From Saccoglossus kowalevskii (taxonomy: Eukaryota > Hemichordata > Enteropneusta > Harrimaniidae), in contig NW_003120923.1 of NCBI RefSeq assembly GCF_000003605.2, positions 345,354 to 409,353 of the forward strand: DNA of 64,000 bases, given 5' to 3'. Shown here piece after piece: positions 35,601-43,500 of this stretch. A model generated the notes under the pieces. That model did not search any database. It saw only the letters and a list, made by a program, of their open reading frames with translations, and was not told where the DNA came from. The translations under genes were made by a program, and so were the position numbers. Positions within the stretch are counted from its first letter, which is position 1; each line of letters begins with the position of its first letter.

Positions 35601-37095
35601 GAAATGATTGTGAAACTACTATTCAAACATATAAGAAAACTTTATATATTTTTTAATATTCAGTTCAGTCTACTTTTGTTTAAGTGTACGGATGTTTATT
35701 GAGTGATGTATTATTATAAATAATATATACTAATATTCATATTGTTGTGTTGTTACCGGGTCCAATACCTATCCGATCTTTATAATACCATGTATTTGGT
35801 GGCTTGGGTAAAATATACTCGAAGTTTAATTTGAACACACAGCTAGTACTATTCAATTCCCGAATTTGTCCTATTATGTGCGGAAATATCATCTATCCAC
35901 CCATTCATTCGCCGCCTATCGCCAGGTATATATTTTCATCACTGAGGAATCTACGGTGATTGTAGTGATGAGAGGCGGGCAGGCGTAAAACATATGTCAC
36001 TTCAAAATGTTTCAAAGTGTTTCAAAGTATCCCAGATAGGAATTTATGTATTTTATTTTTTCAGTCATATATACTCCCCAAATCATTGGATTTCCACTTA
36101 TTGAGTAGAAAGCATACTCAGATGGTTTATGACCTACGAAGACCCAGGCCATCAGCGACGGTAACGAAAATATTGAAAAAAAAATAGATAAAAGTTTGCA
36201 GCAAAAAATCAAAATTAACCAGCTAATCTTAAATAAGAAATGTATTTGTATTGAACTTGATATGTAGTCTTAGTGATTAGTGATTTTGTACTAAAAATAT
36301 GCCTAACAGGGAGCTCTGTGAATCACTTTTTTTCTGCGTGACATGTTTTTCGTGATTGAGTGCAGAGTGATTGACCAGTTAGTTGCAATTCTCAGCCTGA
36401 GGGCCTAAATCTGATGAAAACATTGTTAGTGTTTAATTCGATTAAAGGATCAAACCCATATGATATCAAAGACATTGAGAGTTTCATATGATCTGTCTGT
36501 CTGTGACTACATCAATCGCGGAAATGTCTCTTTCCATACTCAGACATACTTCTAGCAATATTGCCAGTCACTCAGCTAGAAAAGTCTCTCTTAACTGTCA
36601 ATTATCTAGGTTTGTCATACTCATGGAAAGAACGTGCGTTGGAGTTGTTGCTGACATACCGATCTGGCTAGCTAGAACTATGGAACCATGGTCTCGATGG
36701 CCAATTTGTTGTGACTAATGAAATAATGGCAATTGTGGGAATGCAAGCATATCAGCTCTTCTGTCATATGTGCAAAGGGAGGCAACTGAGTTGCGCTTGA
36801 ATTTTTTGTCTGAGGCAAACATGATGATCAATGATGTTTCCCACACGGACAACAGTATGTTTGCTTGTCCTTGGATTGGAATATACAGTCATGTTCACTG
36901 TACGTTACATCTCGATCTAGGGCCAACTCTGAAAGTAAGAGTTTAATTCATTGACATACGTTTTGGTAAATTAAGTATAACCTTTTTCAGTGCAAATTAT
37001 TAATTTAACTAATTAAAAATTGTTTAAATGGTATTATTCCTACCTGAGTTGAACGCCATGCACCATATCAATATATTAAGTCTCCACGTAGCCAT
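17652..37095 (-). CDS. Secreted astacin metalloprotease with three TSP1/GCW/lustrin-like cassettes and a C-type lectin domain (23-exon model)
   Basis: Gene-level model. Exons: 37044-37095, 35453-35497, 34622-34700, 32817-32896, 32612-32699, 30590-30774, 30141-30356, 28544-28693, 28326-28444, 27915-28074, 26992-27162, 26211-26363, 25962-26080, 24729-24888, 22443-22613, 22010-22159, 21544-21650, 20908-21064, 20234-20392, 19374-19391, 18074-18392, 17859-17926, 17652-17665. All introns are GT-AG and every join is phase-compatible, giving 2940 nt or 979 residues. Order: signal peptide 1-17, pro-region to a basic Arg-Lys-Arg near 59-61, astacin catalytic domain to about 248 (HExxH at 146-150, SVMHY at 199-203), cassettes at about 249-448, 449-649 and 650-840, then the lectin domain. 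Astacins are secreted zinc endopeptidases. TSP1 and lectin modules usually bind matrix or glycans, so a matrix- or surface-targeted protease is inferred. The weakest parts are exons 1, 2, 5, 20 and 23. Confidence 0.8.
17859..17926 (-). CDS. Exon 22: C-type lectin domain, C-terminal strand
   Basis: 68 nt, phase 2 to 1. RSLQWKDEDCSRHSYYICEF supplies the final two lectin cysteines. The calcium-site WND is Trp-Lys-Asp, so calcium and sugar binding may be altered. Acceptor 'gtttcttcag', donor 'gtaagt'. Confidence 0.85.
18074..18392 (-). CDS. Exon 21: C-type lectin domain, main part
   Basis: 319 nt, phase 1 to 2. Contains NNVCSGCSRFEVNMQRSTW, then GGRLAMLDT, FWFGLNDIDTEGTFIWSDGS, TAWARREPT and DCIAL. 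W.GL.D..EG.f.WsdG is the core C-type lectin signature. The sugar-specificity triplet is Glu-Pro-Thr instead of the mannose-type Glu-Pro-Asn or galactose-type Gln-Pro-Asp. A very basic loop (KGRGRRR) follows. The open frame extends about 60 codons upstream of this acceptor, so a longer exon is possible but phase-incompatible with exon 19. Confidence 0.88.
19374..19391 (-). CDS. Exon 20: candidate 18-nt microexon before the lectin domain
   Basis: After a strong acceptor ('ttttgtattgcag') it encodes D-PCWEN and ends at 'gtaact', phase 1-1, so it can be included or skipped without shifting frame. Cys-Trp at this position suits the extra N-terminal disulfide of long-form C-type lectin domains. Inferred from splice sites only. 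Confidence 0.45.
20234..20392 (-). CDS. Exon 19: cassette 3, lustrin-like six-cysteine module
   Basis: 159 nt, phase 1-1. ELACDNGTPYTDEDGRSVFC, then LLQCPDTYDC and SMCCLMG. This copy is closest to the lustrin consensus (C.nG.Py.d..Gr.v.C, CP..Y.C, CC). Confidence 0.78.
20908..21650 (-). CDS. Exons 17-18: cassette 3, GCW/WSC-like module (diverged)
   Basis: 21544-21650 (107 nt) and 20908-21064 (157 nt), same phases as the other cassettes but slightly shorter. Encodes YIYVGCRSNVGG, SLENSSPHLDG, KCARAASDKHEDYFAL, GGQCYAG and MDVYSVTG. The Trp of the GCW motif is Arg here (CGG against TGG), the only copy with this change. Confidence 0.8.
22010..22159 (-). CDS. Exon 16: cassette 3, TSP1 domain
   Basis: 150 nt, phase 1-1. 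YTQWSDWSQC, CTDTCGTGTQTRSRSC, RDCMLIECPYIVG. All hallmark residues kept. Confidence 0.92.
22443..22613 (-). CDS. Exon 15: cassette 2, lustrin-like six-cysteine module
   Basis: 171 nt, phase 1-1, equal in length to exon 11. GFACPTGSSSFKDANDMTVFC, with ETCAADYSC and SICCQ. Begins with the lustrin-like C-P-x-G. Confidence 0.75.
22941..23849 (-). mobile_element. MITE family A, copy 1 (inverted relative to copy 2)
   Basis: About 909 bp in the intron between exons 14 and 15. Its ends read as the terminal inverted repeat GGTAGAGATGC with one or two mismatches at the left end. Most of its length matches the reverse complement of 31436-32317, for example the 'gacaagggaggtcatcttgg' block. No transposase frame, so non-autonomous. 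Confidence 0.8.
24668..24681. other. 14-bp perfect palindrome
   Basis: GACTGTCGACAGTC reads the same on both strands. It lies in an intron next to a less AT-rich segment (24520-24600). Possibly a transposon end relic. Confidence 0.4.
24729..26080 (-). CDS. Exons 13-14: cassette 2, GCW/WSC-like module
   Basis: 25962-26080 (119 nt) and 24729-24888 (160 nt): the same lengths and phases as cassette 1. Encodes YEHVGCWSNAGNN, SLENTGNPHL, KCARAADHVAASFFALLNGG, CYTSPEP and ADIYTVSG. Confidence 0.8.
26211..26363 (-). CDS. Exon 12: cassette 2, TSP1 domain
   Basis: 153 nt, phase 1-1. LSSWSEWTPC, CSFTCDGGTQTRTRSC, then RDCMTIECPLVIG. Keeps the W..W and C..T-C sites and all six cysteines. Confidence 0.92.
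26992..27162 (-). CDS. Exon 11: cassette 1, lustrin-like six-cysteine module
   Basis: 171 nt, phase 1-1. Pattern FSCTS..., DTDGRTVYC, EDCDPEYTC and SLCCRS. The order C, D..Gr.v.C, C.p.y.C, CC matches the lustrin-type cysteine repeat plan with six cysteines. Family assignment is by pattern only. Confidence 0.75.
27915..28444 (-). CDS. Exons 9-10: cassette 1, GCW/WSC-like module
   Basis: Two exons, 28326-28444 (119 nt, phase 1-0) and 27915-28074 (160 nt, phase 0-1). Encodes WYIGCWS, then LTTLEGTGNPYLD, then KCARAADYVGASHFALGNGG, CYTS and a final CSDGFG with VDLYSVSG. This resembles the WSC fold plan (GCW..., K-C-A..A, fAL.nGG.C) but lacks the usual WSC spacing. I treat it as a WSC-like module of uncertain family; a carbohydrate-binding role is a guess. 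Confidence 0.8.
28544..28693 (-). CDS. Exon 8: cassette 1, TSP1 domain
   Basis: One 150-nt exon, phase 1-1. The sequence VWEEWSEWSDC, then CPVSCGVGIQSRSRSC, ends in DCMKILCP. It has tryptophans suited to C-mannosylation (W..W), an O-fucose-type C..S/T-C-G site and six cysteines, as in thrombospondin type 1 repeats. Confidence 0.92.
30141..30356 (-). CDS. Exon 7: astacin Met-turn and C-terminal subdomain
   Basis: Encodes GREGNFD, then TLYDYGSVMHYG (Met-turn SVMHY, including the fifth zinc-ligand Tyr), and ends near GIYTCFG, the last astacin cysteine. Continues the 'NI..Gke.nF' block begun in exon 6. Phase 1 in and phase 1 out, so the cassettes that follow are in a symmetric-phase context. Confidence 0.95.
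30590..30774 (-). CDS. Exon 6: astacin catalytic zinc-binding region
   Basis: Starts GGGCWSYIG across the junction. Contains the full zinc signature HEFLHAVGFHHEQSR (HExxHxxGxxHExxR) followed by YDRDEYVEINWSNI, all diagnostic of family M12A. The cysteines at GCWSY and WGCLS are the expected internal disulfide. Catalytic Glu and the three His ligands are intact, so an active protease is expected. Ends phase 1 at 'gtaaga'. Confidence 0.95.
31436..32317 (+). mobile_element. MITE family A, copy 2
   Basis: About 882 bp in the intron between exons 5 and 6. Perfect 11-bp terminal inverted repeats, GGTAGAGATGC at the left and its complement at the right. Shares full-length similarity with copy 1 in opposite orientation, including small indels, which shows it is a dispersed repeat rather than a local duplication. 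Confidence 0.85.
32612..32699 (-). CDS. Exon 5: astacin domain, first cysteine region
   Basis: Encodes ALQELQDDTCLIFI and then SHYIKIIDGGG, the conserved astacin block '..a...f...tCi.F' plus 'dyi...dGgGC'. The acceptor at 32700 gives a consistent frame with exon 4. Stronger-looking acceptors 10-16 bases upstream would add Met-Gln-Arg-Ile-Ile but break the frame. Ends phase 2 at 'gtaagt'. Confidence 0.75.
32817..32896 (-). CDS. Exon 4: start of mature astacin domain
   Basis: After acceptor 'ttatttgcag' it encodes KRGITSYTDVYW, then SDNTVHYWFDENYDG. This is the typical astacin N-terminal strand pattern W..n.VpY.fd. It follows the basic activation site. It ends phase 1 at 'gtaaca'. The three in-frame codons past this donor (Gly-Asn-Arg) also look astacin-like, so the true donor or a following microexon is uncertain. 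Confidence 0.75.
33205..33319 (-). other. Unplaced exon-like open segment
   Basis: Bounded by acceptor 'ccacaag' and donor 'gtaaaa', it reads QNHGVLLSFTYVPRVGD, then NYWKGREHFTQYVSM. Its phases (1 in, 2 out) equal those of exon 3, so it could only be used in place of exon 3. The composition looks coding, but no domain is recognised and 37 open codons can occur by chance. Confidence 0.25.
33376..34156. other. Assembly gap 1 (781 N) with identical 46-bp flanks
   Basis: The 46 bases before the gap (33330-33375) are identical to the 46 bases after it (34157-34202). Such a duplication usually means two contigs that overlap were scaffolded with an artificial gap. It lies in the intron between exons 3 and 4, so no exon need be missing. 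Confidence 0.9.
34622..34700 (-). CDS. Exon 3: astacin pro-peptide with aspartate-switch motif
   Basis: Encodes N-LYQGDIMLTDEQQRRKEAG and onward. The F/Y-x-G-D motif followed by Ile-Met-Leu is the astacin pro-peptide switch, whose Asp occupies the catalytic zinc and keeps the enzyme inactive. It is preceded by acceptor 'tttttattacag' and ends in phase 2 at 'gtattg'. The next exon supplies Arg-Lys-Arg-Gly across the junction, a plausible furin or trypsin-like activation site. Confidence 0.8.
35453..35497 (-). CDS. Exon 2: pro-region (tentative)
   Basis: A 45-nt exon between acceptor 'ttatccag' and donor 'gtaagg', phase 1 to phase 1. It encodes EVLGNKWIQECQHN plus a split codon. It links the signal peptide exon in frame to the clear pro-peptide exon. 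Support is phase and splice sites only. Confidence 0.45.
36829..36928 (-). other. Possible alternative terminal exon after the signal peptide
   Basis: Acceptor 'cttactttcag' lies about 115 bases below exon 1. In the exon 1 phase it reads ELALDRDVTYSEHDC, then IFQSKDKQTYCCPCGKHH and a stop. Spliced to exon 1 this would give a small secreted four-cysteine peptide. It cannot join the later exons in frame. Speculative. Confidence 0.25.
37044..37095 (-). CDS. Exon 1: signal peptide
   Basis: ATG at 37095. The peptide MATWRLNILIWCMAFNS has a short basic start, a hydrophobic core and a small-residue end, as a signal peptide should. It ends at a donor (cag|gtagga), phase 1. Chosen because it is the nearest upstream start with a hydrophobic leader and its phase fits the pro-region exon. 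A minor upstream ATG-ATG-TGG-stop lies in the inferred leader. Confidence 0.6.
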
Positions 37096-37183
37096 AACTG
37101 TATAGAATAAAGTACGTTTAAGTAGTAAATTCCCAGTGTGATTTCTGCAGCTGTGCTGTAAAGGTTACCACATCATAATGAAC

Positions 37184-37208
37184 TGAGCTTGACTGTCCCC
37201 GTCTTATA
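37184..37208 (-). promoter_or_regulatory. Candidate TATA/initiator core promoter of the astacin gene
   Basis: On the minus strand TATAAG (37208-37203) precedes TCAGTT (37186-37181), an initiator-like motif, by about 24 bases. This would give an 89-base leader before the ATG at 37095. The spacing is slightly short for TATA-Inr, so this is an inference. Confidence 0.3.
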
Positions 37209-37580
37209 CTCAATATGTAACTGTAGCAATGCACACAGGCTTGGATGTAGAAGAATGTTATGTGTCGAAGTGGCGATGTCATTTCTCATCTACATGCCAA
37301 GCACACTAAGACCGTAGCATAATATATTAATTAAGTATCAACACTGTATTGCCTGAATCTGAAATTTCTAAATTATTAAAATCGAAATATTACTTGAGCA
37401 AGAATAAAAGCTATAAAACCTTTTCTAAACGCAATTTATAAGTTCATTATGGTGTGGGACACAATGCATATTTTAGCATTGAATTGAACATTGAATTTCC
37501 TTCCTCTACGTTATTTTTGATACTGTTACCTGCAGGAAACACCAAATTCACAAAGTCGTCCCGGTTCGGAACCTTTATGT

Positions 37581-38309
37581 ATGTGCTTATCCAATTATTA
37601 TCAATTATTCGATGTCTCGAAAGTACGTCTGGATCGTCTAACCTCCGTAGACGCCGAGATTCTCAACATGATCCCACCCAAACACCCGGAATTCGATGAA
37701 ACAGATTTGTACGAGATCGAAGCAAGACGACACGACATCTCAAAGTTTCATACTACGATCGCAGTGAACCCCGGAAGTTTACAAGCTGCAACTGCATGAT
37801 AGTAAACCATGTTCAGCCTACACAAGTTCAACAATCACCAAGATTTAAATCTATTTAGCTGCCGAAACATTTCTAGGAAATCCTATTCTCTGGACTAAAT
37901 TCTACGATACGTGCAATGCCGCTATTCATTCGGACAATCAGTTGTCAAATGTCCACTCATCACATATCTCTAAAGTTTCCTCGTAGGCAAAGCTGAGCGA
38001 CTTAATGACGGACTTGCCACGTCCGACGTAAACTATTGCCTTTGAACTACTGAAATTCCAAAGAAACGGTATGGCAACAAGCATGACATCATTAACGATC
38101 ACATGACAGTTTTATGGGAGCAAGTGCCGCTACAGAACAATCCATGTAGTCTCAGACGATTCCACGACGAGTTGGAAACCGCCATTCGGGGATTGAAAAA
38201 TCTCGATGAGGACGGAATCAACTATGGCGAGTTACTTATACCTCTACTATTACAAAAAATACCGACTGATCTCCAATGTCAACTTGCCCGTAACAACTCA
38301 AACAACTAA
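37581..38309 (+). pseudogene. BEL/Pao gag remnant
   Basis: Two open pieces separated by stops. The second carries the pattern 'lr.fhde.e...r.L..L......y...l...l..KlP' typical of the BEL/Pao gag region. Confidence 0.65.
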
Positions 38310-38634
38310 TGGACATTATTCCATCGAAGAAAACTCATGTCAAACGAGATACGCGCTTTATCAATCGGCGAAGCTTCAAATCTCGATAGCCAACCGAATT
38401 TAACCGTCGATACGTTCTACGCAAGAACTACATCCCGCGAATCTACCTCTTTTAAAAACAATTATTCTGCACCCTATGGTTATAAACCGACAAATGGACA
38501 TGATTCTGCAAATAGTTATAATCCTGCTAAGCACTCCGTACTGTGTGTACTGCCGTGGAATTCACAACCCCCTTCCATGCGGTTAAACGAAAACAACTTC
38601 CAAGCCTTCTGAAGCTCGAACTGCAAACGTCAGT

Positions 38635-38960
38635 GTGAATTTCTTACACGCGTCACGCAAGCCGTCACAAAGCTCGTATCAGCGGATACGTAGTACACCT
38701 GATCCACAAACATGTCGTGTCTTACTAAAGACAGCCACAATTCCAACAACGAATGGAGGAAAAACTACACCCGCAACATTTCTATTCGACGACGGGGCGG
38801 ATCGTTCGTTCGTCACAAAACGATTTGAACAAGCCATCGATGCTAAAGTACACAGTTCAGAAGTTCTCAACCTGAAATCGTTTTCAAATCCGCGTACTAG
38901 ATTCAAGACAATCCTGTGTACAGCTGCGTCAACGCAACGACAGTCTCACGCTTATATACC
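38635..38960 (+). pseudogene. BEL/Pao aspartic protease remnant
   Basis: A protease-like FLFDDGADRSFVTKRF with Asp-Asp-Gly where the active site Asp-Ser/Thr-Gly is expected, preceded by the strand RVLLKTATI. Frame lost shortly after. Confidence 0.6.
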
Positions 38961-39702
38961 TCCTTTACGTGGACGAAATCTCCGACAATCTAACGAACAA
39001 TGTAAACACTGATATCAAGCAACTTTCTTATCTGCGCATCCAAGTTCCGATGAACCCACTATGACGATCGACATTTTAATAGGTGTGGATCGGTATTTTG
39101 ATTTTTTGGAAATCATGTCAATTAAGACCACGGTCCAACAGCTTTCAGCTCGTGTCTCGGATTCTTAATATCAGAACCCATCTACACCGGTAAGCCACGT
39201 TGGAAACACGTACAAGCATTTCATCTAACCGCAATCCCGTCCAACAATGAACGTTGCTTCGTTTTGGAAACTGGAATCGATCGGTATTTGTGATGCAATA
39301 AACACCCCGGAAAAGACGACAACCCACGCCGAACAATTCAAACACAATACAGAAAATGTTTGTCCGAAGAAAATGATCGTTTTATCGCCAGGTCACAACA
39401 GAAGTATAACCACAATCCATTACCGACAAATTCTGACATAACAGTGAATCATTTACTAACTGGCAACACCTATGAGCCGATCAATGCTATAAACGGGTCC
39501 ATTTCACCCAATACAATGACGAAACACGACTCCAATTTTAAAACGACCACGGAATACCAAGCGGATCCACCAATAGGCATCCAAATATCATCAGTGCTAA
39601 TGATTACAACGACTATGACAAACTGTTGCAAATATCAGCGTTTGTACTTCGATTAATAACATTAATCGCCGACTTCGATGGATTACTGATGACAATACAA
39701 AA

Positions 39703-40359
39703 TTGACTCGTGATATGTGCCAACAAACCGTACCTTCCGCAGCCGAAATAATTAATGCAGAAACTATCTGGATCTCACATATCCAACGTATAGAATATGC
39801 GAACATTATTTCAACCATACACAGAAATGACAAGAAACTCGGCCCACTGAATAAACAGTTACAATTATTCATTGGATACGATCAACCAATACAACTAGGC
39901 CACCTATTTCATATTTGTGGAGTGGACTACGCTTGTGCCTTGTACGTGAAAAACCCTGCCGTTAATAATACTACCAAGACATACGTATGTCTGTTTACGT
40001 GCGCTGTGAGTGATACATCTTGAACTTGTTCTAAGACATGACTACTACTTCTTTCATGTAATAGGCGATTCGCTGCCCGCCGATCAACCCCATCCATGCT
40101 AATCTCAGACAACGCGTCAGCTGCAAGTGAACTTCGGGAAATCATATCGAACCCAGAAGTGAAATTCATGCTATCAGATCATCGCATCACGTGGAAGTTC
40201 ATACCGAAACGCGCATGTGACAGAATCATCACATGTCTACCCTGTGCCGTATCAGATCTCTCAGATTATTCACCAAATAAGCACGCAAAAGTGAACCGAC
40301 GATATGAACATTTGACCAATTTACAGCGGACATTCTGGCAACGCTGGGCTTCTGAGTAG
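39703..40359 (+). pseudogene. BEL/Pao integrase remnant with missing catalytic Glu block
   Basis: The N-terminal region (AETIWISHIQR, KLGPLNKQLQLFIGYD) jumps directly to GVDYACALYVK and then SDNASA. After WKFIPKRA the sequence skips the W.gG.wErl block that carries the third catalytic acid and resumes in the C-terminal region (CLPCAVSDLSDYSP). The deletions make it inactive. Confidence 0.65.
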
Positions 40360-40560
40360 AAGAGAACACTATTAAGCTGAATGGCATCGTCCTTTTTCAC
40401 GACGATGTCCGCAAACAAGTAAATTGGCAATTAGCACGGGTAACGAGACTACTGCCAGGTAATGATGGGCTGACCCGTACCGCTGAAATCAAAACTAAAT
40501 TCGGAGTTACAAAACGACCAATCGCTAAATTGTACAATCGACCTCACTTCAACATACGAA

Positions 40561-43500
40561 TTATCGACGTTACCCCAAGAGGATACTTCAATGGAAAACT
40601 GCAAATTTACACCCAGCGCCTCATTAGAAATGTGTACGGAAACATCACACAAACACAGTGCTCGCTTGGACCTGATCGAATGTGTACGATAGACAGCCAC
40701 AACCTTAAATGTGAAATACATACATACATACATACATATCATAACTGGGAGTAGTTTAATAATTACACAATCAGTAGTATAGACGGCACATAACTACGAT
40801 GGATGTTTTTAGATAAAAAACAATATGTTACATATGCGCGTGCTCATATTCGAAATGTTTAGTTGAAAACTTAATATTGTACACTGGTTACTACTGCACA
40901 TCCCGGTCTCCAACGTTGTATATATTTATATACAGCGAGATTGGCAAAGTAATGTTCTGTTTTAGAAAGCTAGTATACTAGTATACAATAAATCAAGCAC
41001 TCACCTGTTAAACTTCGTACTACCAGCACACTGAACAAATTTCACAATGTGTCGGTATTTTGAAACCAACTATAATTATTATATGAATTCAGGTTTAAAA
41101 TAAAATGAACATATGTCAAGATCATTTGCTTTATTATCGTTAATGAAGTTTGACGTTGTGTTGATTGTGTTCATGTGTCAAATGACACATTAAATAGTTT
41201 AATTATACACTATAAGTTATATTGTAATTTGTACACACACATTATATGGATTATCATAATTATAGATCAGCATTAATTCAGAATCCAGATGTATTAATTT
41301 GTGAAAACGTACACCTAATTTCACTGTGTACACTATTTCAATTTATAGTTAATAGATATATACACAAGCAACGGCCATTGAACGCATTAGTATTATCCGA
41401 TAGAAAGAATAATTGTTGTCCATACAATCGAACACCCGCTTCAAAAGTCGAAGATACCTGCATTCCCATCGTTATGATTTCCGCATGACATTTTAAAGTG
41501 AATGCGTCTCGTTCAGTGGGTTTGGTCTCGTGTCAGTGTCTACCGAGGAAGGAGTGTTTTCTTTCCTTTACATACCAATCATGGGACTGGTGCAACGACC
41601 AATATAATACGATGGCAGTGTATGTTTAGTACATTACTCCATAAGATTACTTGAATAACTTCAACTAGTTACGGCATATGTCGTTCAAATTTCTTCCAAA
41701 CAAGATAATGTATGTTCTGGAGAGTGTAATCTTCAAGTGAAAATTAAAAGAATTGAACCTTCTTATGTATCAGATGATGCGAACAGAATAAAAAATGTTG
41801 ATGTACGAACGGAATATCTATCACATGTTAACACATTGGATATTCAAGATAGGTGGTGCAAACATTGTTTCACTAATCAACTCACAAATGTCATCTGTCT
41901 AACATGTAATGTGGCAGTCTCGTTTATTTTTCATAGATTACGGATTAAACGTACTAACCACCACGGCAAAAATCATGCTTGAAGCCACGTTTTTTTCCCA
42001 AATAGTGGATACTTTCATTCACCTCGAACATTGACACCAAGTTTGAAGTTAAGAAATGCCTGACACTAAAAGAATACGATTTACCAATCTACATGTTATA
42101 TGCACATAAGAAAAACTGGTGATAATAATCTTAATTAATTACACGTTTACTCGAAGGCAACAGTGTAGATTTACAGAAATAAATAATTGACAATGGATTA
42201 CATGACCAAAAATGGTATAATTCCATTAATTCGGTGAGACTTTTCAAGTACATTAAAAGCCATTCACACACTGTCCAGTTGCTAGCCCTGAGTACAGTTC
42301 TGTAGGTTGGCCTCATTCCGCTGATCAGTCAGTCCCACAGTCCTAAGAAGTATGTACCCAGGGCTATCCGGGTGCTTGGCAGCTCGAGTAGCAAATCATC
42401 AATCATAATTGTATCAAGAGTGAGACGGTAAATTTGTATTGATCTGATCAGTCTTTACAGAACAGTATGTGTAAATTTTGATGTTAGCCATCCAAAGTAC
42501 TAAATCAGCCGGTGTAAAAGTCGCAAACACCACAATACGTTACATATGGTTTACATAGTTTGGTGGTTGCAGGTTATAATGCTCTATCTGCGAGCACTCA
42601 TTTACGTTCGCATACACAGTTCATGCAGTTATCTAAATAAAAAATTGGAACGCTTGTATGAAATAACAACATACAATGTATGAACATAAACAATCATTTC
42701 ACGTGATATTCTAGAAAACTGAAAGGGTATGTAAAACTATATTGCAACTATATTAATATGATAAATAACATGCCACATGACAACAAAATGTTACGGATTT
42801 GGGGGTTTCTATTTTCAGAAAATTGCTCATATTGTTAGACTAAAATCCGTGGTCCTCAAGTAGTGAAGTTTGAAAGCGTAAAACGCGTTCAATCTCATAC
42901 AATATGATACAATCCGTAACGAGGAGTGGTTAGTGGGCGAGTAATTCCTGGAGATGCCTGATGAAGAGCTTCAAAAATGATAATTGTGAAGTAACGTAGT
43001 AGCGATCATTCATCAACGAATATATATATATATATATATATAATTCATTACACACAAAGGCGTTCAATAATGCATAATGCATACTACAGTATAATTGTAC
43101 CCACTGGTATACGTATCTGAATTTGCTATCGTAATCGTATCGCCGTCATACTGGTAACCACGTAACTTCGATCATAGACGTTAAGAGTCGCACTCTTATT
43201 GATGTTGCAATCGCTCTTAATCGTAACAACAATCAGGTAAACGTACTCGCATGTATGTGGCCGTCACTCTAATCATGTAATTATATAGTAGCTATAATAC
43301 ATGAATACTTGTAGTCTAAACACTAAAACTATAGCTATAATTATAACTACATTCTTCGGTGAAGTCAAAACGTAGCTAGCACAGAAATTTGTCCAAGAAA
43401 GCAATTGTTATATTGTCTATACAATGTAAAGTCAATAATCTTACAATATTCAACTGTCTTACATGTAGTCCTGTTCCACTTATTCACCTATTCAACGGTA

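Larger units (their letters stand above)
37570..40560 (+). mobile_element. Decayed BEL/Pao LTR retrotransposon (internal part)
   Basis: Plus-strand fragments in the order of a BEL/Pao polyprotein. Gag (DUF1759-like) pieces lie at 37581-37799 (EIEARRHDISKF) and 38103-38309 (LRRFHDELETAIRGLKNLD, IPTDLQCQLAR). An aspartic protease piece is at 38635-38960 (RVLLKTATIP, FLFDDGADRSFVTKRF). The start of the reverse-transcriptase region is at 39247-39441 (FWKLESIGICDAI). Integrase pieces lie at 39703-40359 (LQLFIGYD, GVDYACALYVK, SDNASAASELREI, WKFIPKRA). A tail similar to the C-terminal integrase region ends near 40560. Stops, frameshifts and large deletions remove most of RT and RNase H. LTRs were not recognised. 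It sits about 470 bp upstream of the astacin gene in opposite orientation. Confidence 0.78.

Noticed and set aside
41737-41982. piggyBac transposase C-terminus
   Set aside because: Only a C-x2-C, C-x2-C spacing supports it; no transposase core was found upstream.
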